DNA of 11,529 nucleotides from Bacillota bacterium (GTDB taxonomy: Bacteria; Bacillota_I; Bacilli_A; ML615J-28; CAG-698). Within the stretch, counting starts at the first letter, position 1. Every line of letters starts with the position of its first letter. The stretch covers positions 1 through 11,529 of the forward strand of contig JAEYQM010000025.1 in assembly GCA_023410025.1 (NCBI GenBank), written 5' to 3'. A program made the translations under genes and the position numbers. Of the stretch, positions 5,599 through 11,529 are shown one piece after another. Under the pieces are notes generated by a model. It was not told where the DNA came from. It did no database searches and saw only the letters and a program-made list of their open reading frames with translations.

Positions 5599-5961
5599 AT
5601 GCCAAGAGAAGAAAGTTTAACTGATTGTAGTATTATTCATCATGATTTAGTTGAAAAGGCAATTAATGAAATGCCTAGTGATAAAGAAATATTAAATATG
5701 TCTAATTTCTTTAAAATAATAGGAGATCCTACAAGATGCAAAATCATTCTAGCACTACTTAATAATGAGTTATGTGTTTGTGATATTGCGAATATACTAA
5801 ATATGAGTAAATCAAGTATATCCCATCAATTAAGCAAGTTAAAAGATTTTGGAGTATTAAAGTCTAGACGTCAAGGCAAAGTTGTATACTATTTATTAGA
5901 TGACGAACATGTAAAGATAATTGTTCAATTAACACGTGAACACATAAAACATAAAAATTAA
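5599..5961 (+). CDS. CadC/CzrA-type ArsR-family metal-sensing repressor
   Basis: This 120-aa winged-helix repressor is expected to release its operator when it binds Zn, Cd, Pb or Co. The recognition helix region reads MSKSSISHQLSKLKDFGVL (residues 69-87). Two metal sites are visible. One is the CadC-type thiolate set, ELCVC (Cys59, Cys61) with N-terminal Cys10 and also Cys47. The other is the dimer-interface alpha-5 set, D102xH104 with H115 and H118, as in CzrA and SmtB. I choose ATG 5599 because GGGGG at 5589-5593 gives a normal ribosome spacing; an upstream TTG at 5566 lies inside the operator and ATG 5587 overlaps the ribosome site. The double operator just upstream indicates autorepression, and the exporter gene follows 12 bases downstream. 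Confidence 0.92.
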   Translation: MPREESLTDCSIIHHDLVEKAINEMPSDKEILNMSNFFKIIGDPTRCKIILALLNNELCVCDIANILNMSKSSISHQLSKLKDFGVLKSRRQGKVVYYLLDDEHVKIIVQLTREHIKHKN

Positions 5962-5973
5962 GGAAGAGTTATT

Positions 5974-6867
5974 ATGAAAACAAGAAAAAATATATTAATA
6001 GCATTTTTACTAAATTTACTATTTGCTATCTTAGAGTTTTTTGGTGGTATATTGACAGGAAGTGTAGCCATCATTTCTGATTCCATCCATGATTTAGGGG
6101 ATGCAGCTAGTATTGGGGTTTCTTACTTTTTAGAGTTAAAAAGCAAGAAAAAACCTGATGATAAATATACAAATGGATATTTACGATTTTCAGTATTAGG
6201 GGGATTAATTACTACCCTAATCCTATTAGTAGGTTCTATTTTAGTAATTGTAGGTGCTGTTAATAGAATTATAAATCCAGTTACTATAAATTATAATGGT
6301 ATGATTATATTTGCTGTTTTTGGGGTAATCATTAATTTCCTTGCTGCTTATGTTACTAGAGTTGGCGATTCTATAAATCAAAAAGCAGTTAACCTACATA
6401 TGTTAGAAGATGTGTTAGGGTGGTTAGTTGTATTAATCGGTGCTGTTGTCATGAGATTTACAGATTTCTATATATTAGATCCAATTCTATCAATTGGGGT
6501 TGCTTTATTTATAATGGTACATTCACTTAAAAATCTTAAAGAAGTACTAGATTTATTCTTAGAGAAAAAACCTGAAGGAATTGATATAGAAGAAATAAAA
6601 CATCATATATTAGAAATTGAAGAAGTAAAAGAAATTCACCATATTCATATTTGGAGTATTGATGGTGTAAATAATTTTATTACTTTCCATGCTGTTGCTG
6701 AAGGGGATTATGTACAAATTAAGAAAAAAATAAGAGAAGAATTAGCTGAACATAATATTACTCATAGTGTAATTGAATTTGAAAATTATGAAGAATGTTG
6801 TGATTGTGAAACTTGTGATATTACTGAATTAGCACAAAGCAAAGAACATCATCACCATCACCATTAA
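5974..6867 (+). CDS. Cation diffusion facilitator metal exporter
   Basis: This 297-aa CDF/CzcD-type antiporter exports divalent metal (Zn, and perhaps Cd or Co) in exchange for protons. About six membrane helices lie between residues 6 and 185. The transport-site residues are visible as H39xxxD43 in helix 2 (SDSIHDLGDA, also D36 and D40) and H142xxxD146 in helix 5 (HMLEDVLG), the His/Asp pattern of zinc carriers. A cytoplasmic C-terminal domain (about 200-270) contains HHIHIWSIDG. The tail is unusual, with Cys275, 276, 278 and 281 in CCDCETC, then six consecutive His as the last residues. It follows the CadC-like regulator by 12 bases, shares its promoter and double operator, and ends before a terminator. 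A ribosome site (GGAAGAG, 5962-5968) precedes ATG 5974. Confidence 0.93.
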   Translation: MKTRKNILIAFLLNLLFAILEFFGGILTGSVAIISDSIHDLGDAASIGVSYFLELKSKKKPDDKYTNGYLRFSVLGGLITTLILLVGSILVIVGAVNRIINPVTINYNGMIIFAVFGVIINFLAAYVTRVGDSINQKAVNLHMLEDVLGWLVVLIGAVVMRFTDFYILDPILSIGVALFIMVHSLKNLKEVLDLFLEKKPEGIDIEEIKHHILEIEEVKEIHHIHIWSIDGVNNFITFHAVAEGDYVQIKKKIREELAEHNITHSVIEFENYEECCDCETCDITELAQSKEHHHHHH

Positions 6868-6886
6868 ATTATAAAGTTAAAAAATT

Positions 6887-6913
6887 AAACCCATTTAAAA
6901 AAAATGGGTTTTT
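6887..6913 (+). terminator. Terminator of the metal-resistance unit
   Basis: AAACCCATTT (6887-6896) pairs perfectly with AAATGGGTTT (6902-6911), and the T run extends to 6913, with more T-rich sequence after it. Confidence 0.88.
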
Positions 6914-6941
6914 GATTTTTAATGCTAAATTATGTAAAATG

Positions 6942-6950
6942 TGATATAAT
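6942..6950 (+). promoter_or_regulatory. Extended -10 promoter for the ABC operon
   Basis: TGATATAAT is a perfect extended -10. No good -35 is seen at the matching distance (ATGCTA at 6922-6927), so the element probably relies on the TG. The ABC start codon is 23 bases downstream with a strong AAGGAGG. Confidence 0.7.
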
Positions 6951-6973
6951 AAAGTAGCGTTAAGGAGGATAAG

Positions 6974-7891
6974 ATGACAGTTTTAAAAACTTTTAATTTA
7001 TCAAAAAAATATAATAATAAATATGCTGTTAATAAAGTTAACATGCATATTGAAGAAGGTGATATCTACGGATTTGTAGGTGAAAATGGAGCCGGTAAAA
7101 CTACTATATTACGTATGATTTCTGGTCTTATAAATCCAAGTAGTGGTAATTTTACTTTATTTGATGTAAAAAATAATGATAAAAAAATCAATGAAGTAAA
7201 AAAGAAGATGGGAGCTATTGTTGAATTAGTATCAATTAACAAAGGAATGAATGCATTAGATAATTTAAAATATCAATGCTTTATTACAAATACTAAAAAG
7301 ACTGATGAAGAATTAATCGAATTAATTAAAAAAGTAGGATTAGATTATGAACAAATTAAAGACAAGAAAGTCAAGAATTTCTCTTTAGGAATGCGTCAAA
7401 GACTTGGACTTGCTGTTACCTTAATTTCTAGTCCTAAATTTATTATGCTTGATGAACCAATGAATGGTTTAGACCCTCAAGGATTTGTTGAGATAAGAGA
7501 AACTATTAAAAAACTAAATAAAGAAGGAGTTACTTTTTTAATTTCTAGTCATATATTATCTGAACTAGATAAAATGTGTAATAAAATAGGATTTATATCT
7601 CATGGTAAATTATTAGAAGAAATTACGATTGAAGATTTACATAGAAAATCAAGAAAAAGAATTATTGTTAAAGCATTAGATTTTATCGGATTATCAGAAA
7701 TATTGACTAAAGAATTAGATCTAAAAGAAGTTACTACTGAAAATAATAATATTAATATTTATGATAATATAAATATTAATGATTTAATAAAATTCTTAGT
7801 AACAAAAGATATTCAAATTGAATCTTTATATTTTAAAGAAGATAATATTGAAAATTACTATCTTAATTTACTAATGAGGGGGACAATATGA
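6974..7891 (+). CDS. ABC transporter ATPase, BcrA/lantibiotic-protection type
   Basis: This 305-aa ATPase powers the permease encoded next. Visible motifs are Walker A (G36-ENGAGK-T43), the signature as FSLGMRQR (136-143, an LSGGQ variant), Walker B FIMLDE (156-161) with the D-loop GLDP, and the H-loop His193 (SSHILSELD). Where most ABC proteins have the Q-loop glutamine, this one has IVELVS with Glu84, a replacement described for the E-loop of lantibiotic-immunity ATPases. The roughly 100-residue C-terminal extension is also usual in BcrA-type proteins. Likely role: peptide-antibiotic protection or small-molecule export; the substrate is inferred only from the family. ATG 6974 follows AAGGAGG (6962-6968). 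Its TGA stop overlaps the permease ATG (ATGA), so translation is probably coupled. Confidence 0.9.
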   Translation: MTVLKTFNLSKKYNNKYAVNKVNMHIEEGDIYGFVGENGAGKTTILRMISGLINPSSGNFTLFDVKNNDKKINEVKKKMGAIVELVSINKGMNALDNLKYQCFITNTKKTDEELIELIKKVGLDYEQIKDKKVKNFSLGMRQRLGLAVTLISSPKFIMLDEPMNGLDPQGFVEIRETIKKLNKEGVTFLISSHILSELDKMCNKIGFISHGKLLEEITIEDLHRKSRKRIIVKALDFIGLSEILTKELDLKEVTTENNNINIYDNININDLIKFLVTKDIQIESLYFKEDNIENYYLNLLMRGTI

Positions 7892-8670
7892 TTAAATTAC
7901 TTAAAGCAGATTTTTTTAGAATTAAGAAAAGTAAACTTACCCTTATAATATTAATTATAGCTGTTGTTTTACCTTTGTTAACTAGTTTAATGTATTTAGG
8001 AATAAATTCATTACCAGGATTAGAAGAAAATCCATTGGGCAATATATTTGTTGGAAAAACAATTATTGGTGGATCATATTCAATTTCCAATAATTTTGGC
8101 TTAGTTTTAGTTATATTTTCAGCAATCTTCGTTGGAATGGATTTAAGTAATGGAACATTAAGAAATAAAATAATTGCTGGTAATGACAGAGTTAAAATAT
8201 ATTTTTCTCATTTAATTACCTCAACAATTTTTAACACAGTTTTAATATCTATTTACACATTATGTACAACTTTATTTACTCTATTATTTTTTGACTATGG
8301 AGTTAAATTAGATAGTAAAGAAACACTTGCAATTGTCTATTTTGTACTTACAGGTACACTTACATTTATATTTATTGCTTCCGTTTCAACATTTTTCGCT
8401 TTAGTTACTAAATCACAAACAGCAACTATTTTATTTACTATTTTAGTTTGTATTGTTTTTAGTATAATTACAACTGTCTTACAAGTATCCCTTACTGATG
8501 ATTTTAAAAATATTGCATACTTTATTCCAACATTTACAAACACATTATTTGTTTATGGAATAAACATGACCACAAAAATGTTTATTGAGGGTATATTATC
8601 ATATTTAATATTTGGTGGATTAATAACTTTTTTAGGTGTTTATCTTTTTAAGGAACAAGATTTAAAATAA
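7888..8670 (+). CDS. ABC-2 type permease, BcrB-like
   Basis: This 260-aa integral membrane protein is the partner of the preceding ATPase. Six hydrophobic segments are seen at about 17-37, 70-87, 107-135, 147-174, 179-201 and 232-254, the usual topology of single-domain ABC-2 permeases. The amphipathic start (MIKLLKADFFRIKKSK) and the loop after helix 2, GMDLSNGTLRNKIIAG (83-98), are typical coupling regions of BcrB-like exporters. It shares 4 bases (ATGA) with the ATPase gene, so a fixed protein ratio is likely. AGGGGGA at 7875-7881 serves as its ribosome site inside the upstream gene. Two such subunits would be expected with two ATPases in the membrane complex. Confidence 0.88.
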   Translation: MIKLLKADFFRIKKSKLTLIILIIAVVLPLLTSLMYLGINSLPGLEENPLGNIFVGKTIIGGSYSISNNFGLVLVIFSAIFVGMDLSNGTLRNKIIAGNDRVKIYFSHLITSTIFNTVLISIYTLCTTLFTLLFFDYGVKLDSKETLAIVYFVLTGTLTFIFIASVSTFFALVTKSQTATILFTILVCIVFSIITTVLQVSLTDDFKNIAYFIPTFTNTLFVYGINMTTKMFIEGILSYLIFGGLITFLGVYLFKEQDLK

Positions 8671-9183
8671 ATGAAAATAATGATTATAGGTTACTCTGGA
8701 AGCGGTAAATCAACACTTGCTAGTAAATTAGGAAAAAAATATAATCTTAAACCCTTATTCTTAGATACAGTACACTGGTTACCTAATTGGGTAGAAAGAG
8801 ACTTTGAAGATGAAAAAAGGATTGTTGAGGAATATTTAAATAGTAATGATAATTGGGTAATTGATGGTAACTATTCAAAACTTTCATATAAAAGAAGATT
8901 AGAAGAATCTGATTTAATAATACTAATGCAATTTAATCGTTTTTTATGTCTTAAAAGAGCTCTGATAAGAAAAAGAAAATATAAAAATAAAACAAGAGAA
9001 TCAATTACTGATGGTTGTATTGAAAAAGTTGATCTTGAATTTATTTGGTGGATACTATATAAGGGTAGAGATAAAAAGAAAAGATTAAATTATGAAAATA
9101 TAAAAAAGACATATGAAAACAAAATTGTTATTATCAACAATCAAAAAGAACTAGATAGATATTATATTAAAGAATGCCTATAA
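8671..9183 (+). CDS. P-loop kinase-like protein, FlaR (topology modulation) family
   Basis: This 170-aa protein belongs to the adenylate-kinase-like P-loop family often labelled DNA topology modulation protein or FlaR-like. Walker A is G7-YSGSGK-S14. Family landmarks follow: the LDTVHWLPNW stretch (31-40), WVIDGNY (62-68), and KTRESITDGCIEK running into DLEFIWW (107-127). The topology label comes from old work and the true reaction is unknown; a small-molecule kinase is more likely. ATG 8671 directly follows the permease stop, with zero spacing. The nearest ribosome-like site (AAGGA, 8650-8654) is 16 bases away, so translation probably depends on coupling to the permease. A terminator follows at once, making this the third gene of the ABC operon. 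It was probably carried along, since no clear link to transport is visible. Confidence 0.88.
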   Translation: MKIMIIGYSGSGKSTLASKLGKKYNLKPLFLDTVHWLPNWVERDFEDEKRIVEEYLNSNDNWVIDGNYSKLSYKRRLEESDLIILMQFNRFLCLKRALIRKRKYKNKTRESITDGCIEKVDLEFIWWILYKGRDKKKRLNYENIKKTYENKIVIINNQKELDRYYIKECL

Positions 9184-9188
9184 AAAAT

Positions 9189-9226
9189 AAAACTATTTTT
9201 AGAGTTAAGTCTAAAAATAGTTTTTT
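9189..9226 (+). terminator. Perfect 15-bp terminator of the ABC operon
   Basis: Arm 9189-9203 pairs perfectly with 9210-9224 around the loop GTTAAG, and T residues run to 9226. AT-rich but long. Confidence 0.88.
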
Positions 9227-9291
9227 ATTTATAATTTTAATTTTTTTTATTTAAAAATATTTATTTATGATATACTTATGGTATATATTTA

Positions 9292-9550
9292 AGAATTTTG
9301 ATTGCTTGTTTAGAATTTAATAAAAAACTTATAAAAAACCTCAAAAACAATTAAATGATGAAGGTATCTTTACATATAATGATTTAGTAACGGCTGGAAG
9401 TAAAGATGGATTTTTAAAATTAAAGACATTAATAGTTCAGTTTGTATTAATAGAATTATGGCTCTAAAATGGACATTAAGCAATGTTATCTAGATTATTT
9501 ATCAATAATTAATAGAAGAATTTTAAAGATTTTTATAAAAATATATCTAA
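9292..9550 (+). pseudogene. Frameshifted remnant of a TfoX C-terminal domain gene
   Basis: Three overlapping frames together spell a TfoX_C-like helix-hairpin-helix domain. NKKLIKNLK is read at 9319-9345, QLNDEGIFTYNDLVTAGSKD from 9348 in the next frame, then KDINSSVCINRIMALKWTL at 9422-9478 in a third. This matches the family pattern of LxxxGIxTxxDLxxxGSKxAFLxIK, then SVCxNxLMALEGA. Two apparent one-base losses lie in A/T runs (about 9340-9348 and 9411-9424), and TAG at 9491-9493 ends the last readable part. Weaker similarity (LSIINRRILKIF) continues to about 9540. I find neither a start codon with a ribosome site nor an N-terminal TfoX domain. The intact relatives are linked to competence regulation or are of unknown role; this copy should be inactive. 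Confidence 0.75.
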
Positions 9551-9569
9551 ATATAAAGGAGATTAGGTC

Positions 9570-10004
9570 TTGAAGAGAGTTATCGTTGTTTATGCACTAA
9601 TATTTAATGAAGAAGATAAAGTATTAGTTGTTAGAAACATTAGTAAAGAAGATTATTGGAGCTTACCTGGAGGTAAAGTTGAAGATGGTGAAACCCTTGA
9701 AGAAGCATTAATAAGGGAAGTAAGAGAAGAAACAGGACTAAATGCTTGTTTAGATAGTATTGCTTGTATTAATGAAAGATTTTTTAGAGAATCCAATGAA
9801 CAAGCTATGTTTATTACCATTAATGCCCATCTAATTAACAAAAATATGAGTGATTATGATAAAGAAGAGATTCGAGAAGTTAAATGGATTGACTTAGATC
9901 ATGCTCAACAACTAATGCCATATTATAATAATGAATTAAAAAACTTAAAAAATAATAATGCTGATTATTTTATTCAAAATTATTTTTATATATATAATTT
10001 TTAA
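9570..10004 (+). CDS. Nudix hydrolase with a TTG start
   Basis: This 144-aa Nudix protein hydrolyses a nucleoside diphosphate linked to another group, using Mg; the substrate cannot be told. The Nudix box is complete (Gx5Ex7REUxEExGU): G35, E41, R49, E50, E53, E54 and G56-L57 within residues 35-57. It is preceded by YWSLPGG, as in MutT/8-oxo-dGTP-like and NUDT-type members. The start is TTG at 9570; AGGAG at 9557-9561 is 8 bases upstream and no ATG fits that ribosome site or gives the full first strand. It begins about 20 bases past the TfoX remnant. The membrane protein gene follows 15 bases after the stop, so the two are likely cotranscribed. I see no clear promoter in front, and the remnant region may contain it. 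Confidence 0.9.
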   Translation: MKRVIVVYALIFNEEDKVLVVRNISKEDYWSLPGGKVEDGETLEEALIREVREETGLNACLDSIACINERFFRESNEQAMFITINAHLINKNMSDYDKEEIREVKWIDLDHAQQLMPYYNNELKNLKNNNADYFIQNYFYIYNF

Positions 10005-10019
10005 ATTGAGGGATTATTT

Positions 10020-10592
10020 ATGAAAAAAAGAATTTTATTTGTTCCGGCTTTAATATTGCCATATTATATTATTTTTCTTCTAGTTTGTTTAGTTAATGAA
10101 ACTTTAAGTAAAATATTTATTACTAATAGTTTGATTAGTCCAATTATAATAGTTATTGCACTAATTTTTATTACAATTGTTACTACTATCTTAGGAGTAA
10201 TCTTGTATATTAATGATAATGGTGATGCCAACGAATATGCAAGAATGAATATGATATTTAAAATAGTACATATACCAGCATATTTTTTCTTCTCCATAGT
10301 TGGAATTCTTTCATCATTATCATTTATTGTTATACCTATGTTTCCAATAGCTTTTTTAGTAGGTTTAAATATATTTTTTATTTTTGGATTTTTTAATATA
10401 TTAACAATGTTTCTTACAGGTCTAATTGGTTTACTTGTCGCTAAGAAATGTTATGGGGCTAAAAAGATTGATATTTATCAGTTTATAATATTTTCTATAT
10501 TACAATTTATATTTTGTATTGATATTGCTATATGTATAGCACTTTATATTAAGAGCAAAAAAAATATTGAAGAGGTGAAGCAAAATGTTTAA
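10020..10592 (+). CDS. Small polytopic membrane protein of unknown function
   Basis: This 190-aa protein is almost entirely hydrophobic. Segments lie at about 6-26, 40-63, 82-104, 106-141 (long enough for two passes) and 152-177, suggesting five or six membrane helices. The tail is short and charged (KSKKNIEEVKQNV). I recognise no family and see no catalytic motif; YINDNGDANEYARMN (63-77) is the longest hydrophilic loop. The start is ATG at 10020 with GAGGG at 10008-10012. It follows the Nudix gene by 15 bases and overlaps the methyltransferase gene by 8 bases, so all three appear to be one unit. That spacing suggests coordinated expression but not a shared task. Confidence 0.8.
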   Translation: MKKRILFVPALILPYYIIFLLVCLVNETLSKIFITNSLISPIIIVIALIFITIVTTILGVILYINDNGDANEYARMNMIFKIVHIPAYFFFSIVGILSSLSFIVIPMFPIAFLVGLNIFFIFGFFNILTMFLTGLIGLLVAKKCYGAKKIDIYQFIIFSILQFIFCIDIAICIALYIKSKKNIEEVKQNV

Positions 10593-11529
10593 ATGTCCTA
10601 AATGTAATAATAGTATCTATAATAATAAATGTATAAAATGTAATTATGAAATTAAAATTATTAATGGTGTTATGTTTTTTACTAATGAAGATAATATTAA
10701 TTTAGATGAAGATAATAAATATATTGGTTATGATGAAATAAATTTAGATTTTGATCCAGCAATAATTTATTATGGTGAAGATTTATACGGAATATATGGA
10801 GCATGTGGAGAGGATATTGCTAATAGATTTTCAAAAGAAATTGTCGTTTTAGATTTGGGTTGTGGTTTAGGTTCAGCATGTATCCCTCTTGCAAATGCAG
10901 GGGTTAAAACAATAGGAATTGATATCAGTAAGGAAATGCTCTTCTATACAAATAAAAGAAGTAAAGGTAATTTAGATAATTTAATTCTATGTAAGATGAA
11001 TGCTTATAATTTATTATTAGAAGATGAAAGTATTGATATTGTTATTGAAAATGCAATGATTCATTTAGTTGATAATCCAGAGGCTGTTTATAAAGAAATA
11101 TATAGGGTATTAAAGCCTAATGGGAAACTAATTCATTATAAAACAGTTGGTTGTAATACAACTGAAGAACAAAAAGAACTATCAAGAATTTGCAATGAAG
11201 CAGTTAGTGATATTAGTGATTTTTATTATAATACTTTAAAAGAGTATGGATATATTCCCAATGTATTTAATAATAATTCATTAGAATTTGAAAATAAATA
11301 TTTTAATTTATTAAATACAGAAGAATATAATATTGTATTATACTATGAAGAAGAATTCACGGACAAAATGAAATTTCGTATGCATAGACTAGAACATAAG
11401 GCTCATTCGGATCTCCAACATATACCAAATGAAATCCATAAATTAGTTTGGGATAAAACTAATTTATATGCAATTAGCAAATATGGATTTAATTATAAAG
11501 ATATGAAATGTTATTTTAAATATCATGCA
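10585..11529 (+). CDS. Class I SAM methyltransferase with N-terminal zinc ribbon, 3' end missing
   Basis: The frame is open for 315 codons to the window edge, so the C-terminus is not visible. The N-terminus has four cysteines in two CxxC pairs (C4, C7, C16, C19), a likely zinc ribbon, followed by IINGVMFF, resembling the Trm112-like segment found before some methyltransferase domains. Motif I is VLDLGCGLGSA (88-98), with Asp90 in the beta-1 strand and GxG glycines at 92-96. The acidic end of strand 2 is Asp113 (GIDIS). The late motif VLKPNGKLI (175-183) is also present. It therefore binds SAM; the acceptor is unknown. RlmA-type rRNA enzymes also have N-terminal zinc sites, but the spacing here differs. 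The start is ATG 10585, with AGAGGTG at 10571-10577, inside the 3' end of the membrane protein gene (8-base overlap). Confidence 0.9.
   Translation, partial: MFKCPKCNNSIYNNKCIKCNYEIKIINGVMFFTNEDNINLDEDNKYIGYDEINLDFDPAIIYYGEDLYGIYGACGEDIANRFSKEIVVLDLGCGLGSACIPLANAGVKTIGIDISKEMLFYTNKRSKGNLDNLILCKMNAYNLLLEDESIDIVIENAMIHLVDNPEAVYKEIYRVLKPNGKLIHYKTVGCNTTEEQKELSRICNEAVSDISDFYYNTLKEYGYIPNVFNNNSLEFENKYFNLLNTEEYNIVLYYEEEFTDKMKFRMHRLEHKAHSDLQHIPNEIHKLVWDKTNLYAISKYGFNYKDMKCYFKYHA

Noticed and set aside
6850..6867. Six-His tail as a cloning artefact
   Set aside because: The codons are followed directly by the native stop, AT-rich sequence and a terminator, with no vector-like sequence. The adjacent Cys cluster fits a natural metal-binding tail.
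7889..7891. TGA read as tryptophan (Mycoplasma-type code)
   Set aside because: The ABC ATPase ends naturally at this TGA, which overlaps the permease start in a typical ATGA junction, and tryptophan is encoded by TGG throughout.
7863..8090. Minus-strand open frames within the permease and membrane protein genes (also 8337-8543 and 10064-10297)
   Set aside because: They are antisense shadows of AT-rich membrane protein genes and lack ribosome sites.

Overview
This is an AT-rich window from a low-GC Firmicutes-type bacterium (Bacilli or a relative). The evidence is strong AGGAGG-type ribosome sites, short T-tailed hairpin terminators, sigma-A-like promoters, a CadC/CzrA-type regulator and BcrA-type ABC genes. 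Tryptophan is read from TGG and TGA acts as a stop, so the standard bacterial code fits. The content looks accessory: small unknown proteins, degraded gene copies and one foreign insertion.

Left part (1-2879): a two-gene unit encodes an unrecognised 177-aa protein and a transglutaminase-like protein. It ends at a terminator and is followed by a gene-poor stretch. That stretch holds a decayed second copy of the 3' half of the first gene, so the transglutaminase-like gene is flanked by related sequences. A good extended -10 promoter then drives a second unit: an unrecognised 169-aa protein, a lipoprotein gene and a GNAT acetyltransferase.

Insertion (about 3019-3980): the lipoprotein gene is split by a segment of about 960 bp that is clearly more GC-rich than its surroundings. 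It has imperfect terminal inverted repeats and a possible 5-bp target duplication, AGAAA. It carries one minus-strand P-loop kinase gene with its own promoter, a long leader packed with GC-rich palindromes, and a strong terminator-like hairpin near each end. No transposase is present. The organisation suggests a non-autonomous cassette from another, more GC-rich Firmicute.

Metal-resistance unit (5453-6911): a CadC/CzrA-type ArsR regulator and a cation diffusion facilitator exporter are transcribed from a promoter covered by two 16-bp operator palindromes. These sit inside a perfect 24-bp inverted repeat. The exporter ends in a cysteine cluster and six histidines, which fits handling of Zn, Cd or Co.

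Right part (6912-11529): an ABC ATPase, a six-helix permease and a FlaR-like P-loop kinase form a tight operon that ends at a terminator. A frameshifted TfoX C-terminal-domain remnant follows. Next is an apparent unit of a TTG-started Nudix hydrolase, a small polytopic membrane protein and a zinc-ribbon SAM methyltransferase that runs off the window end.

The most notable items are the kinase-bearing inverted-repeat insertion with its structured leader, the double operator of the metal unit and the two decayed gene copies. I see no CRISPR array, tRNA, rRNA or complete transposase gene.
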